DNA of 64,000 nucleotides, taken from positions 62,001 to 126,000 of the forward strand of contig NZ_PJRT01000033.1 in assembly GCF_002858935.1 (NCBI RefSeq), read 5' to 3'. A program made the position numbers and the translations under genes. A model generated the notes under the pieces. The model made no database searches. It had not been told where the DNA came from and was given only the letters and a program-made list of their open reading frames with translations. The DNA comes from Pantoea endophytica (lineage in GTDB: Bacteria > Pseudomonadota > Gammaproteobacteria > Enterobacterales > Enterobacteriaceae). Shown here one piece after another: positions 6,745-18,058 of the stretch (positions are counted from its first letter, which is position 1; each line of letters opens with the position of its first letter).

Positions 6745-9700
6745 ATGGTGCAGCGACTGGTAGTGATCGGAAACGGCATGGCGGCGATGCGCATGGTGGA
6801 AACCTTGCTGCAACGTGCGCCGGGTCGCTACGCCATCACGGTGATTGGCCGTGAGCCTCACGGCAATTACAACCGGGTGCTGCTGTCGCCGGTGCTGGCG
6901 GGCGAAAAAGCCTTCGCTGACACGGTGATCCACGAACCCGCATGGTATGCGGCACATCAGGTGCAGTTGCTGATGGGGGAAGAGGCGCTGCAGGTGGATA
7001 TCCCTACGCGCACAGTACTAACCGACCAGCGCACCCTGCACTGGGACAAGCTGGTGTTCGCCTGCGGTTCGAGGCCGCGCATGCCGGATCTGCCCGGCAT
7101 CCATCGCCCACAGGTGCAGGGTTTCCGCACGGTGCGAGACGTGGAGGCCATGCTCGCGCAGCAAGGTCCGGTGGTGGTGCTGGGCGGCGGATTGATTGGC
7201 GTGGAAGCCGCAGCGGCGCTGCGTCAGCGTGGACGTGACGTCACGCTGCTGCATCATCGTCCGTGGCTGCTTGATCGCCAGCTGGATGCCAAAGCGGGTG
7301 CGCTGTTGCAGCAGCATCTGGCACAGCGCGGTATTCGCTGTCGGCTCGGCGTCACTTTGCAGGCCATTGACGCCGAAAGCGTCACGCTCGGCGATGGGGC
7401 GGTTATCGCAGCGGAACAGGTGGTGATCGCCATCGGCGTGCTGCCGGAGATCGCGCTGGCGCAGGCGGCGGGCGTGCCTTGCCAGCGCGGCATTCTGGTT
7501 AACCGTCAACTGCAAACCGCGCTTCCGCATGTGTATGCGCTGGGTGAGTGCTGCGAAATCAGCGGCGAAACCTTTGGCTTGATTGCGCCTTGTCTGACGC
7601 AGGCCGCCGTGCTGGCAGCACAACTGGCGGGTGAACCCGTGGCCGACTTTCACTATCAGGAAAACGGTACGCGGCTGAAAGTCAGCGGCATTGAGATGTT
7701 CAGTGCGGGCGATATCAGCGAAGGCGACGCCATCAGCAGCTTTGACCCGCTGCACCAGCACTATCGCCGACTGTTTTTGCGCAATGGCGCACTGCGCGGC
7801 GTGCTGCTGTTTGGCGACAGCCAGGCGGCAGGCACGCTGCTACCACAACTTCAACAGGCCGCGCAGGTGGGCATTAACGCACTGTTCGGTCTTGACGACA
7901 ACACAACGCAGCCAAGCGCTGCAGGAAGCCAGATGATGAGCAAACCTCTTCTCGCCGTGGTTGGACATGGCATGGTCAGCCACCATTTTCTCGAACAGCT
8001 GGTGAGTCGTGAACTGCATCAGCACTATCACATCGTGGTATACGGCGATGAGCCGCAGATGGCCTACGATCGCGTGCATCTTACCGAATACTTCAACGGT
8101 AAAAGCGCGGACGATTTGTCACTGGTCTGCGATAACTTCTTTCAGCAACACGGCATCGAACTGCGCAGCGGTTGTGAAGTGGTGGCAATTGACAGTGCAA
8201 AACGCAGCCTGCGTGATGCCAGCGGCGCGGAATTGACCTGGGATAAACTGGTGCTGGCGACCGGCTCGGTGCCGTTTGTACCGCCGGTTCCCGGCCACGA
8301 TCACGCGCGTTGTTTTGTATACCGCACACTGGCCGATCTGGATGCGATTGCTGACTGTGCCCGTAATGCGACGCGCGGGGTGGTGATTGGAGGCGGGCTG
8401 CTCGGACTGGAAGCCGCCAACGCATTGAAACAGCTCGGTCTGGAAACCCATGTGGTGGAGTTCGCGCCGCGTCTGATGGCGGTGCAATTGGATGACGGCG
8501 GCGCGCAGATGCTGCGCGGCAAAATCAGCGCGCTGGGCGTTCAAGTTCATACCAGCAAGCAAACTGAAGCGATTGAGAGTCTGCCGGATGGCAGCCTGCA
8601 GCTGCGTTTTGCCGATGGCAGCCTGCTGGCAACGGACCTGCTGGTATTTTCAGCGGGTATTCGTCCGCGTGATGCACTGGCGCGCGCCGCCGGTCTGCAA
8701 CTGGGTGAACGCGGCGGCATTCTGATCAACGACGCTTGCGCCACCAGCGCCGCAGATGTCTATGCGATTGGTGAATGCGCGCTGTGGCAAGGGCAAATTT
8801 TCGGTTTGGTTGCGCCGGGATATCAAATGGCGCGCGTACTGGCGGCGCAGCTGGCGCAGGAAGAACTGGCGTTCAGCGGTGCCGACATGAGCACGAAACT
8901 GAAACTGCTCGGCGTGGAAGTGGCGTCATTTGGCGATGCGCACGGGCGCACCGCTGACAGCCAAAGTTATCAGTGGATCGATAATCCAAAGGGCATCTAC
9001 AAAAAACTGGTGGTGTGCAAAGATCGCAAAACGCTGCTTGGCGGCGTGCTGGTGGGCGACAGCGCAGATTACGCCAGCCTGCTGCAGATGATGCTGAATC
9101 AGTTACCGTTACCAGAAGAGCCGGAAAGCCTGATTTTGCCCCAGTTAGCGGGTGCGCCGGCTAAAGCGCTGGGTGTCGCGGCGTTGCCAGACAGCGCGCA
9201 AATCTGCTCGTGCCATAACGTCAGCAAGGCGGACATTTGCGGGGCAGTGCAGGGCGGCTGCGGTGACATGGCGGCGATCAAAAGCTGCACCAAAGCGGCA
9301 ACCGGCTGCGGTGGGTGTAGCGCATTAGTCAAACAGGTGATGGAGTTCCAGCTCGCCAGTCAGGGCGTGGAAGTGAAGAAGGATATCTGTGAACACTTTG
9401 CCTACTCGCGTCAAGAGCTGTATCACCTGATCCGCGTCGGCAACATCACCACCTTTGAGCAGCTATTGCAGCTCAACGGACGCGGACAGGGCTGTGAAGT
9501 GTGCAAGCCGCTGGTGGGATCATTGCTGGCATCATGCTGGAATGACTACTTACTGAAGCCCGAACATCTGCCGCTGCAGGATACCAACGATCGCTACTTC
9601 GCCAACATCCAGAAAGATGGCACCTATTCGGTGGTACCGCGTGTGCCAGCCGGTGAAATTACGCCGCAAGGGCTAATTGCGATTGGTGAAATAGCCGCTC

Positions 9701-10812
9701 GTTACGATCTCTACACCAAAATCACCGGCGGTCAGCGCATCGATCTGTTCGGTGCGCGGCTCGATCAGTTACCGGATATCTGGGAACACTTAATCGCGGC
9801 GGGTTTTGAAACCGGTCACGCTTATGGCAAATCGCTGCGCACGGTAAAATCCTGCGTGGGGTCAACCTGGTGCCGTTACGGCGTGCAGGATTCTACCGCC
9901 TTCGCCATCGCATTAGAGAATCGCTACAAAGGGCTGCGCGCCCCGCACAAAATTAAAATGGCGGTTTCCGGCTGCACGCGTGAATGCGCTGAAGCGCAGA
10001 GCAAGGACATTGGCGTAATCGCCACGGAAAAAGGCTGGAACCTGTATGTCTGCGGCAACGGCGGGATGAAACCGCGTCATGCCGATTTGTTCGCCAGCGA
10101 TCTCGATGATGAAACGCTGCTGCGCTACGTTGACCGCATCTTGATGTTCTATGTGCGCACCGCCGATCGTCTGCAGCGCACCAGCGTGTGGATGGATAAC
10201 ATGGAAGGCGGACTCGACTACCTGCGTCAGGTGGTGATCGAAGATTCACTCGGTATAGCCGTGCAACTGGAGCAGGAGATGCAGCGCGTGGTGGAGCGCT
10301 ATCAGTGCGAATGGCACAGCACGCTGCAGGATCCTTCGCGTCGCGCCTTGTTTACCGCCACCGTCAACAGCGAGCAGCCTGACGAGACGCTCAACTATGT
10401 GCAGGTGCGCGGTCAGCGTCAGCCCGCGACGGCGGACAGCATTCCCGTTACCACGTTGCCGGCAGAACCCTGGAGTGCCATTTGCCTTGTCGACGCTATC
10501 CCGCCGTCTGCGGGCATGGGTGCGCGGTTAGGCGGTCAGCGTGTGGCCTTGTTCCGCTTGGGCGAGGCGATTTATGCGCTGGAAGATATTGAGCCCGGCA
10601 CGCAAGCCAGCGTGCTGTCGCGTGGCATTCTCGGCGACGTAGCGGGCGAGCCGGTGGTGATATCACCGCTCTACAAGCAGCGCGTGCGGCTGCGCGACGG
10701 ACAAAGTCTCGATAACGCCGAGCATCAGCTGCGCTGCTGGCCGGTGCGCGTGGAGGGCGGCAAAGTGTGGCTCGGGCATCAGCCGATTATTGCGCTGGCG
10801 GCGGCCTCATGA
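6745..10812 (+). CDS. nasB: NasC-NasB fusion: assimilatory nitrite reductase with extra flavoprotein module
   Basis: This 1355-residue protein carries two tandem pyridine-nucleotide/FAD oxidoreductase modules. Residues 1 to about 396 (VVIGNGMAAMRMVETL, GGGLIGVEAA) match the position and type of NasC, the electron-transfer subunit of nitrate reductase. Residues 397 onward are a complete NirB/NasB nitrite reductase: a second FAD/NAD module (VVGHGMVSHHFLEQL, GGGLLGLEAA); a BFD-like [2Fe-2S] domain (CSCHNVSKADICGAVQGGC, around 820-865); the siroheme/[4Fe-4S] site (SCVGSTWC and SGCTRECAEAQ); and a C-terminal NirD-like domain that lacks Rieske cysteine and histidine ligands, as usual for NirD. It reduces nitrite to ammonium with NAD(P)H. 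The gene order F-E-D-(C-B)-A equals the Klebsiella order, with C and B joined. A ribosome-binding-like AGGAAG at 7923-7928 precedes ATGATG at 7933-7938, exactly at the joint. Confidence 0.92.
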   Translation: MVQRLVVIGNGMAAMRMVETLLQRAPGRYAITVIGREPHGNYNRVLLSPVLAGEKAFADTVIHEPAWYAAHQVQLLMGEEALQVDIPTRTVLTDQRTLHWDKLVFACGSRPRMPDLPGIHRPQVQGFRTVRDVEAMLAQQGPVVVLGGGLIGVEAAAALRQRGRDVTLLHHRPWLLDRQLDAKAGALLQQHLAQRGIRCRLGVTLQAIDAESVTLGDGAVIAAEQVVIAIGVLPEIALAQAAGVPCQRGILVNRQLQTALPHVYALGECCEISGETFGLIAPCLTQAAVLAAQLAGEPVADFHYQENGTRLKVSGIEMFSAGDISEGDAISSFDPLHQHYRRLFLRNGALRGVLLFGDSQAAGTLLPQLQQAAQVGINALFGLDDNTTQPSAAGSQMMSKPLLAVVGHGMVSHHFLEQLVSRELHQHYHIVVYGDEPQMAYDRVHLTEYFNGKSADDLSLVCDNFFQQHGIELRSGCEVVAIDSAKRSLRDASGAELTWDKLVLATGSVPFVPPVPGHDHARCFVYRTLADLDAIADCARNATRGVVIGGGLLGLEAANALKQLGLETHVVEFAPRLMAVQLDDGGAQMLRGKISALGVQVHTSKQTEAIESLPDGSLQLRFADGSLLATDLLVFSAGIRPRDALARAAGLQLGERGGILINDACATSAADVYAIGECALWQGQIFGLVAPGYQMARVLAAQLAQEELAFSGADMSTKLKLLGVEVASFGDAHGRTADSQSYQWIDNPKGIYKKLVVCKDRKTLLGGVLVGDSADYASLLQMMLNQLPLPEEPESLILPQLAGAPAKALGVAALPDSAQICSCHNVSKADICGAVQGGCGDMAAIKSCTKAATGCGGCSALVKQVMEFQLASQGVEVKKDICEHFAYSRQELYHLIRVGNITTFEQLLQLNGRGQGCEVCKPLVGSLLASCWNDYLLKPEHLPLQDTNDRYFANIQKDGTYSVVPRVPAGEITPQGLIAIGEIAARYDLYTKITGGQRIDLFGARLDQLPDIWEHLIAAGFETGHAYGKSLRTVKSCVGSTWCRYGVQDSTAFAIALENRYKGLRAPHKIKMAVSGCTRECAEAQSKDIGVIATEKGWNLYVCGNGGMKPRHADLFASDLDDETLLRYVDRILMFYVRTADRLQRTSVWMDNMEGGLDYLRQVVIEDSLGIAVQLEQEMQRVVERYQCEWHSTLQDPSRRALFTATVNSEQPDETLNYVQVRGQRQPATADSIPVTTLPAEPWSAICLVDAIPPSAGMGARLGGQRVALFRLGEAIYALEDIEPGTQASVLSRGILGDVAGEPVVISPLYKQRVRLRDGQSLDNAEHQLRCWPVRVEGGKVWLGHQPIIALAAAS
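7923..7938 (+). promoter_or_regulatory. Internal ribosome-binding-like site at the NasC/NasB junction
   Basis: AGGAAG at 7923-7928 stands 7 bases before ATG 7936 (4 before ATG 7933), in frame with the downstream NasB module. It may be the remnant of a separate nasB start, or it may still yield free NasB. The sequence alone cannot tell which. Confidence 0.45.
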
Positions 10813-13412
10813 AAACCACCTGTCCGTACTGCGGTGTGGGCTGTGGCGTGGAGGTGAAAGCCCTCGATGCGCCGGTGAGCGGCGACCGCCAGCATCCGGC
10901 TAATTTCGGTCGGCTGTGCGTCAAAGGTTCAGCGCTGGGCGAGACCCTGATGCATGACGGTCGTTTGCTCTGGCCGCAGATTGATGGTCAGCGCGTCAGT
11001 ATCGATGCCGCACTGGACCATGTGGCGGCGGGTTTCCGGCGCATCATCGATCAACATGGCCCGCAGGCGGTGGCCTTTTACGGCTCCGGTCAACTGCTAA
11101 CGGAGGATTATTACACCGCCAATAAGCTGATGAAGGGCTTTATTGGCTCTGCCAACATCGATACCAATTCACGGCTGTGTATGGCTTCGGCGGTGGTGGG
11201 TTACAAACGCGCTTTCGGTGCCGATGCGGTGCCGTGCTGCTATGACGATCTTGAACAAGCCGATGTTGTGGTGTTAGTCGGCTCCAACGCGGCATGGGCG
11301 CATCCAGTGGCGTGGCAGCGGCTGGTGCAGGCCAAAGCCGAACGCCCTGAGATGCAGCTGGTGGTGATCGATCCGCGTCGTACTGCCAGCTGTGACCTTG
11401 CTGATGTTCATCTGGCGCTGCAACCGGGATCTGATAGCGCGCTGTTTGCCGGGCTGCTGAACTGGCTGGCGCACCATGCGGGTATCGATGCCAGTATGTT
11501 GCCGCATCTGGCCAATGTGGAAGCGACCTTAGCCGCCTGTGAGGCGTGGGATGTGGCGACGGTCGCCGCTGCCTGCCAGCTGAGTGAGCATGACATTGTG
11601 GCATTTTGGCAGCTGTTCGCAGCGCAGCCGCGCGTGCTGACGCTGTGGTGCATGGGCATCAATCAGTCACAAACCGGCAGCGATAACAACAACGCCATCC
11701 TCAATGCGCATCTGCTCAGCGGCAAAATCGGCCGTGCGGGCTGCGGACCGTTTTCGCTGACCGGACAGCCCAACGCCATGGGCGGCCGTGAAGTGGGCGG
11801 CTTAGCCAATCAGCTGGCGGCGCACATGGGCTTTAGCGCAGCAGAGGTTGATCGTGTTGCGCGCTTTTGGGGGAGCGATCGTGTTGCGCAGCAGCCGGGA
11901 CTGACGGCAGTTTATCTGTTCAATGCCATCGAACGCGGCGACGTCAAGGCAGTGTGGATCATGGGTACCAATCCTGCCGTTTCGATGCCGGAAGGTAACC
12001 GCGTGGCGCACGCGCTGGCGAAATGCGAGCTGGTGGTGGTGTCGGAAGTCAGCGCCCACAGCGACACGGCACAATTTGCTGATGTGCTACTGCCGGCGCA
12101 GGCATGGGGCGAGAAAAACGGCACCGTGACCAATTCGGAGCGGCGTATCTCACGCCAGCGCAGTTTTATTGCGCCAGCCGGTGAGGCCAAAGCGGATTGG
12201 TGGCTGCTGGCGCAGGTGGCGCAGCGACTCGGTTTTGGCGCGGCCTTTGCCTGGCAGCATCCAGGCGAGATTTTCGCCGAGCATGCCGCGCTGTCTGGTT
12301 TTGAGAATCGCGGCACGCGCGCCTTTGATATCAGCGCGCTGGCAACCATCACGCGTGAGCAATATGACCAGTTAGCCCCGGTGCAGTGGCCGATCACTGC
12401 CGCGTCACCCAACGGCACCGCGCGGCTGTTTGCCGATCGCCGCTTTTACCATGCCGATGGAAAAGCGCGTCTGCTGCCGCCCGCGATACCGGTTAAAACC
12501 CTCATGACCACTGATTATCCGCTGCTGATGAATACCGGCCGCATCCGCGATCAGTGGCACACCATGACGCGCACCGGCAACGTGCCGCGACTGATGCAGC
12601 ATTACGATGAACCCTTTGTCGCGCTAAATCCGCTGGATGCGGCGGCGTACGGCTTGAGCCACGGCGATGTGACGCGCGTGCAGTCGGCGCTGGGCTGGTG
12701 CAGCGGACGCGTCACCCTCGACAGCGGCCTGCAGCGTGGGCAAATCTTTGTGCCGATGCACTGGACAAGACAGTTCAGCGGGCAGGCCAACGTCGATGGA
12801 TTAGTCGCGGCCAGCTGTTGTCCCGATTCCGCTCAGCCAGCGTTAAAACAAACGGCGGTGCGCTTGCAACTACTGCGTCCAGCGTGGCAAGGCTGGCTGT
12901 GGCTGCCGGACATCATCACGCCGCCTGCACTACTCTACTGGTCGCGAGCCCCACAGCCCGGCGTGCAGCGCTATGTGCTGGCGGGCAGCGCTCATGCTGG
13001 CGAATGGCTGATGCAACTGCCGGGCATGTCCGCATTGCAATGGCAGCAGGCGCAGGCGGGACAGCAATTGCACTGGCTTGGCTGGCGCGAGGGCAAGTTG
13101 GCATGCGCCTTTTATGCCGCGCCCTGGCTACCAGACATCGATCACCCATTTATCGCGCGGGCCTTCAGCCAGCCGCCCGATTTGCCGCAGCAGCGACATG
13201 CGCTGTTGGGCGGGCGACCGGCGCAGGGCGGCAGCCACGGACGTACCCTTTGCAGCTGCTTTGGCGTCGGTGAAGTGGCGATTCGCCGGGCCATCGCTGA
13301 GGGCTGTGATTCCCCGGCAGCGCTCGGCGCGGTGTTGAAATGCGGCACCAACTGTGGCTCCTGTATCCCGGAGCTCAAACAACTGCTCTCATCTCTGCGC
13401 GTGGCGCAGTAA
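10809..13412 (+). CDS. nasA: NasA, assimilatory nitrate reductase catalytic subunit
   Basis: The 867-residue molybdenum enzyme reduces nitrate to nitrite in the cytoplasm. An N-terminal [4Fe-4S] cluster is bound by CPYCGVGC and the later cysteine in GRLCVKG. The bis-MGD molybdopterin domains follow (for example GSNAAWAHPVAWQR, MGTNPAVSMPEG, LLMNTGRIRDQWHTMTRTG). The C-terminal 50 residues form an extra BFD/NifU-like [2Fe-2S] domain (LCSCFGVGE ... CGTNCGSCIPELK), as described for Klebsiella NasA; this domain probably receives electrons from the flavoprotein module fused to NasB. Start ATG 10809 overlaps the previous stop as ATGA. Confidence 0.95.
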   Translation: MKTTCPYCGVGCGVEVKALDAPVSGDRQHPANFGRLCVKGSALGETLMHDGRLLWPQIDGQRVSIDAALDHVAAGFRRIIDQHGPQAVAFYGSGQLLTEDYYTANKLMKGFIGSANIDTNSRLCMASAVVGYKRAFGADAVPCCYDDLEQADVVVLVGSNAAWAHPVAWQRLVQAKAERPEMQLVVIDPRRTASCDLADVHLALQPGSDSALFAGLLNWLAHHAGIDASMLPHLANVEATLAACEAWDVATVAAACQLSEHDIVAFWQLFAAQPRVLTLWCMGINQSQTGSDNNNAILNAHLLSGKIGRAGCGPFSLTGQPNAMGGREVGGLANQLAAHMGFSAAEVDRVARFWGSDRVAQQPGLTAVYLFNAIERGDVKAVWIMGTNPAVSMPEGNRVAHALAKCELVVVSEVSAHSDTAQFADVLLPAQAWGEKNGTVTNSERRISRQRSFIAPAGEAKADWWLLAQVAQRLGFGAAFAWQHPGEIFAEHAALSGFENRGTRAFDISALATITREQYDQLAPVQWPITAASPNGTARLFADRRFYHADGKARLLPPAIPVKTLMTTDYPLLMNTGRIRDQWHTMTRTGNVPRLMQHYDEPFVALNPLDAAAYGLSHGDVTRVQSALGWCSGRVTLDSGLQRGQIFVPMHWTRQFSGQANVDGLVAASCCPDSAQPALKQTAVRLQLLRPAWQGWLWLPDIITPPALLYWSRAPQPGVQRYVLAGSAHAGEWLMQLPGMSALQWQQAQAGQQLHWLGWREGKLACAFYAAPWLPDIDHPFIARAFSQPPDLPQQRHALLGGRPAQGGSHGRTLCSCFGVGEVAIRRAIAEGCDSPAALGAVLKCGTNCGSCIPELKQLLSSLRVAQ

Positions 13413-13423
13413 CGGAAAACATC

Positions 13424-14287
13424 ATGACGCAAGCCAGTGAATCCCTCGACAAGCTGTTTAATCCGCGTGACGGCGAACACGCGCAAGGTGGCGTCTGGCT
13501 GGTTGGGGCTGGGCCGGGAGACGTAGAACTGCTCACCTTAAAAGCATGGAGGCTGATCAACAGCGCCGACGTTGTGGTGTATGACCGGTTGGTGAGCGAG
13601 GCGATCATGGCGGAAGTGCCGCCGGAGACGCTGGCGATTGATGTCGGCAAGAAGCCCGGCAGCCACGGGTTAAAGCAGGTGCAAACTAATCAGCTGCTGG
13701 TGGATTTAGCCCGCAGCGGGCGGCAAGTGGTGCGGCTCAAAGGCGGCGATCCCTTTATTTTCGGGCGCGGCGGTGAAGAGATGCTCTATCTGCAACAGGC
13801 GGGAATAGCCTGCCAGATCGTGCCGGGTATTACCGCCGCCGCCGGATGCGCGGCAGCCAGCGGCATTCCGCTAACGCACCGTGATTGCGCACAGTCGCTG
13901 CGGTTAATTACCGGTCACGGCAAAAGCGGTGAACCGCAGCTGGATGATGCCAGCCTCGCCGCCAATAACCAGACGCTGGTGTTTTATATGGGGCTGAAGT
14001 GGAGCGCCAGCATCAGCGCACAGCTGCAGGCGCAGGGCCGCAACGCGCAGACGCCGGTGGCAATCATTGAGAATGGCACGCGTGCCGATCAGCGGGTGAT
14101 GATCACTACGCTGGCTGAGCTGGCACACACTGTTGAGGTGCAACAAGCCCAATCGCCGGCGTTATTGTTGGTGGGTGACGTGGTGCACTTTTATCGCCAA
14201 CCGGTCAGGATTAATGCACATTCGAGCAATGTAGCGGCGCCATTTATGGCGACCAATCAGCCCGCAATTTCACTTATGGCTAAATAA
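13424..14287 (+). CDS. cobA: Uroporphyrinogen-III C-methyltransferase
   Basis: The 287-residue protein methylates uroporphyrinogen III to precorrin-2, the first step to siroheme, the prosthetic group of the nitrite reductase encoded upstream. Motifs include VWLVGAGPGDVELLTLKA near residue 25, VVYDRLVS, GGDPFIFGRGGEE, and the SAM-pocket region VPGITAAAGCAA. The N-terminal oxidase/chelatase domain of CysG is absent, so this is a CobA-type stand-alone enzyme. The start at 13424 lies 11 bp after nasA. Placing it in the nas operon would let siroheme supply rise with demand. No terminator is obvious before flhB. Confidence 0.9.
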   Translation: MTQASESLDKLFNPRDGEHAQGGVWLVGAGPGDVELLTLKAWRLINSADVVVYDRLVSEAIMAEVPPETLAIDVGKKPGSHGLKQVQTNQLLVDLARSGRQVVRLKGGDPFIFGRGGEEMLYLQQAGIACQIVPGITAAAGCAAASGIPLTHRDCAQSLRLITGHGKSGEPQLDDASLAANNQTLVFYMGLKWSASISAQLQAQGRNAQTPVAIIENGTRADQRVMITTLAELAHTVEVQQAQSPALLLVGDVVHFYRQPVRINAHSSNVAAPFMATNQPAISLMAK

Positions 14288-14374
14288 GCTCACATTTCCC
14301 CCCTTTAATCCGCGCTTTAGCCTGTCAGGGTTTTGGCATTCTATGCTCAGAATTCCTGCCAGCTGAGGTAAGTC

Positions 14375-15518
14375 GTGGCTGAAGAGAGTAACGAGGACAA
14401 AACAGAATCGCCCACGCCCCACCGACTTGAAAAAGCGCGTGAGGAGGGGCAGATTCCGCGTTCGCGCGAGCTGACTTCAGTGATGATGCTGTTGATTGGA
14501 TTGCTGATCCTGTGGGTCGGCGGCAACAGCATGGCGGAGCGTCTGGCCAGCATGGTCGCCACCGGATTTCGTTTTGATCACGGCATGGTGAACGATGACA
14601 AAGTGATCATTGGTCATATCGGCAGCCTGATTAAGCAGGCTGTGATCGCGCTGCTGCCGCTGATGGGCGGCTTAGTGGTGGTGGCGATTGCCGGGCCGAT
14701 GGCGCTGGGCGGCCTTAACTTCAGCGGCAAATCCATTAAGTTCGATCTCAAAAAGCTCAACCCGCTCACCGGTATTGGCCGCATGTTCTCCGGCCAAACC
14801 GCTGCAGAGCTGGTGAAATCGATCATGAAAGCGGTGCTGGTTGGGCTGGTGGCTGGCTGGTACATCTGGAGCCATTGGGAAGAGATGCTGCGTTTGATGA
14901 GCGAATCGCCGATCAACGCGCTACATCATGGTTTGTCGATGATCGCCGCCTGCTGTGGGCTGATCATGCTGGGCCTGTTCCCGATGGTGGGCTTTGATGT
15001 GTTCTGGCAGCTCTACAGCTACTTCAAAAAGCTGAAGATGACGCGCCAGGAGATCCGCGACGAACATAAACAAAACGAAGGCGACCCGCACGTTAAAGGG
15101 CGTATTCGCCAGGCGATGCGCGCGGCGGCACGCCGTCGCATGATGGCCGATGTACCGAAAGCCGACGTTATCGTCACTAACCCGACGCACTACTCGGTGG
15201 CGCTGAAGTATCAGGAAGGCAAGATGAGCGCGCCCAAAGTGGTGGCCAAAGGCGCGGGCGATATCGCCCTGAAGATTCGTGAGCTCGCCAAAGAGCACCG
15301 CATCCCGATTCTTGAAGCACCGCCGCTGGCGCGTGCGTTGTATCGACACACCGAAATTGGTCAGTTCATCCCCGGCGCGCTGTATGGCGCGGTAGCGGAA
15401 GTGCTGGCCTGGGTTTGGCAGCTGCGACGCTGGAAGCGCGAAGGCGGCCTGATTCCAAACAAACCAAAAAACCTGCCGGTTCCGGCAGACATGGACTTTG
15501 CAGGAGAGAACACTAACG

Positions 15519-15526
<8 letters not shown>
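14375..15526 (+). CDS. flhB: FlhB, flagellar export switch protein
   Basis: The 383-residue FlhB sets the substrate class of the flagellar type III exporter. It has the typical basic N-terminus (AEESNEDKTESPTPHRLEKA), four membrane segments up to about residue 210, and the autocleavage motif NPTH starting at N269, then the C-terminal FlhBC domain. The start is GTG at 14375 with GAGG upstream. It opens the flhBAE operon; the flhA start overlaps its end by 8 bp. In E. coli flhB follows cheZ; here the nitrate cluster takes that side. Confidence 0.97.
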
Positions 15527-17605
<2,079 letters not shown>

Positions 17606-17606
<1 letters not shown>

Positions 17607-18013
17607 TGCGTCGCTGGTGCTGGGCAGTAATGCTGATGCCGTTGATGGCGCTGCCGCTGGCTGTTGATGCGTCCAGCGGTGCCTGGACAGCCAACGCCAG
17701 CGGCCCAAGCCTTGGCGTGCGCGGTAACTGGCTGTTGACGCCTGCGCTGCGTGCGCCCTCCAGCGCGCCGGGCAACATTTCGCTGGTGTACTGGCGTTAT
17801 CAGCTGAGCCGTCCTGCGCCCTCGGGTTTGGTGGTGCGCTTGTGTGCGGGCGATCGTTGTGTCGAGATTGAAGGCGCCAGCGGCAGTACGCGCGGCTTAG
17901 CCAACGTGGCGGCGGAAGAGACGCTGCATCTGGCATTTGGCTTTCAGGGGAAGGGCGCATTGCCGCCCGGCTTACGCGTGGTGAGCAGTGAAGTGACAGT
18001 GAATTATCAGTAA
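17606..18013 (+). CDS. flhE: FlhE, periplasmic flagellar protein
   Basis: A 135-residue exported protein: a signal peptide of about 24 residues (MRRWCWAVMLMPLMALPLAVDA) followed by a small beta-rich domain with two cysteines (LCAGDRCVEIEG) likely to form a disulfide. FlhE is the third product of flhBAE in enterobacteria; it acts in the periplasm and has been linked to proper flagellar assembly and to limiting proton leak through the exporter. The start ATG shares one base with the flhA stop (TAATG). Confidence 0.9.
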
Positions 18014-18058
18014 CGCGTGTTACCTCGGCGACGCGCCCTGCGCCGCCGAGTGCAGTAA

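Noticed and set aside
10440..10812. Rieske iron-sulfur cluster in the C-terminal NirD-like domain
   Set aside because: The fold resembles a Rieske domain, but the cysteine and histidine ligands are absent, as in other NirD proteins, so no cluster is expected.
18024..18050. Terminator after flhE
   Set aside because: CTCGGCG/CGCCGAG can form a stem, but no T tract follows on either strand, so I did not list it.
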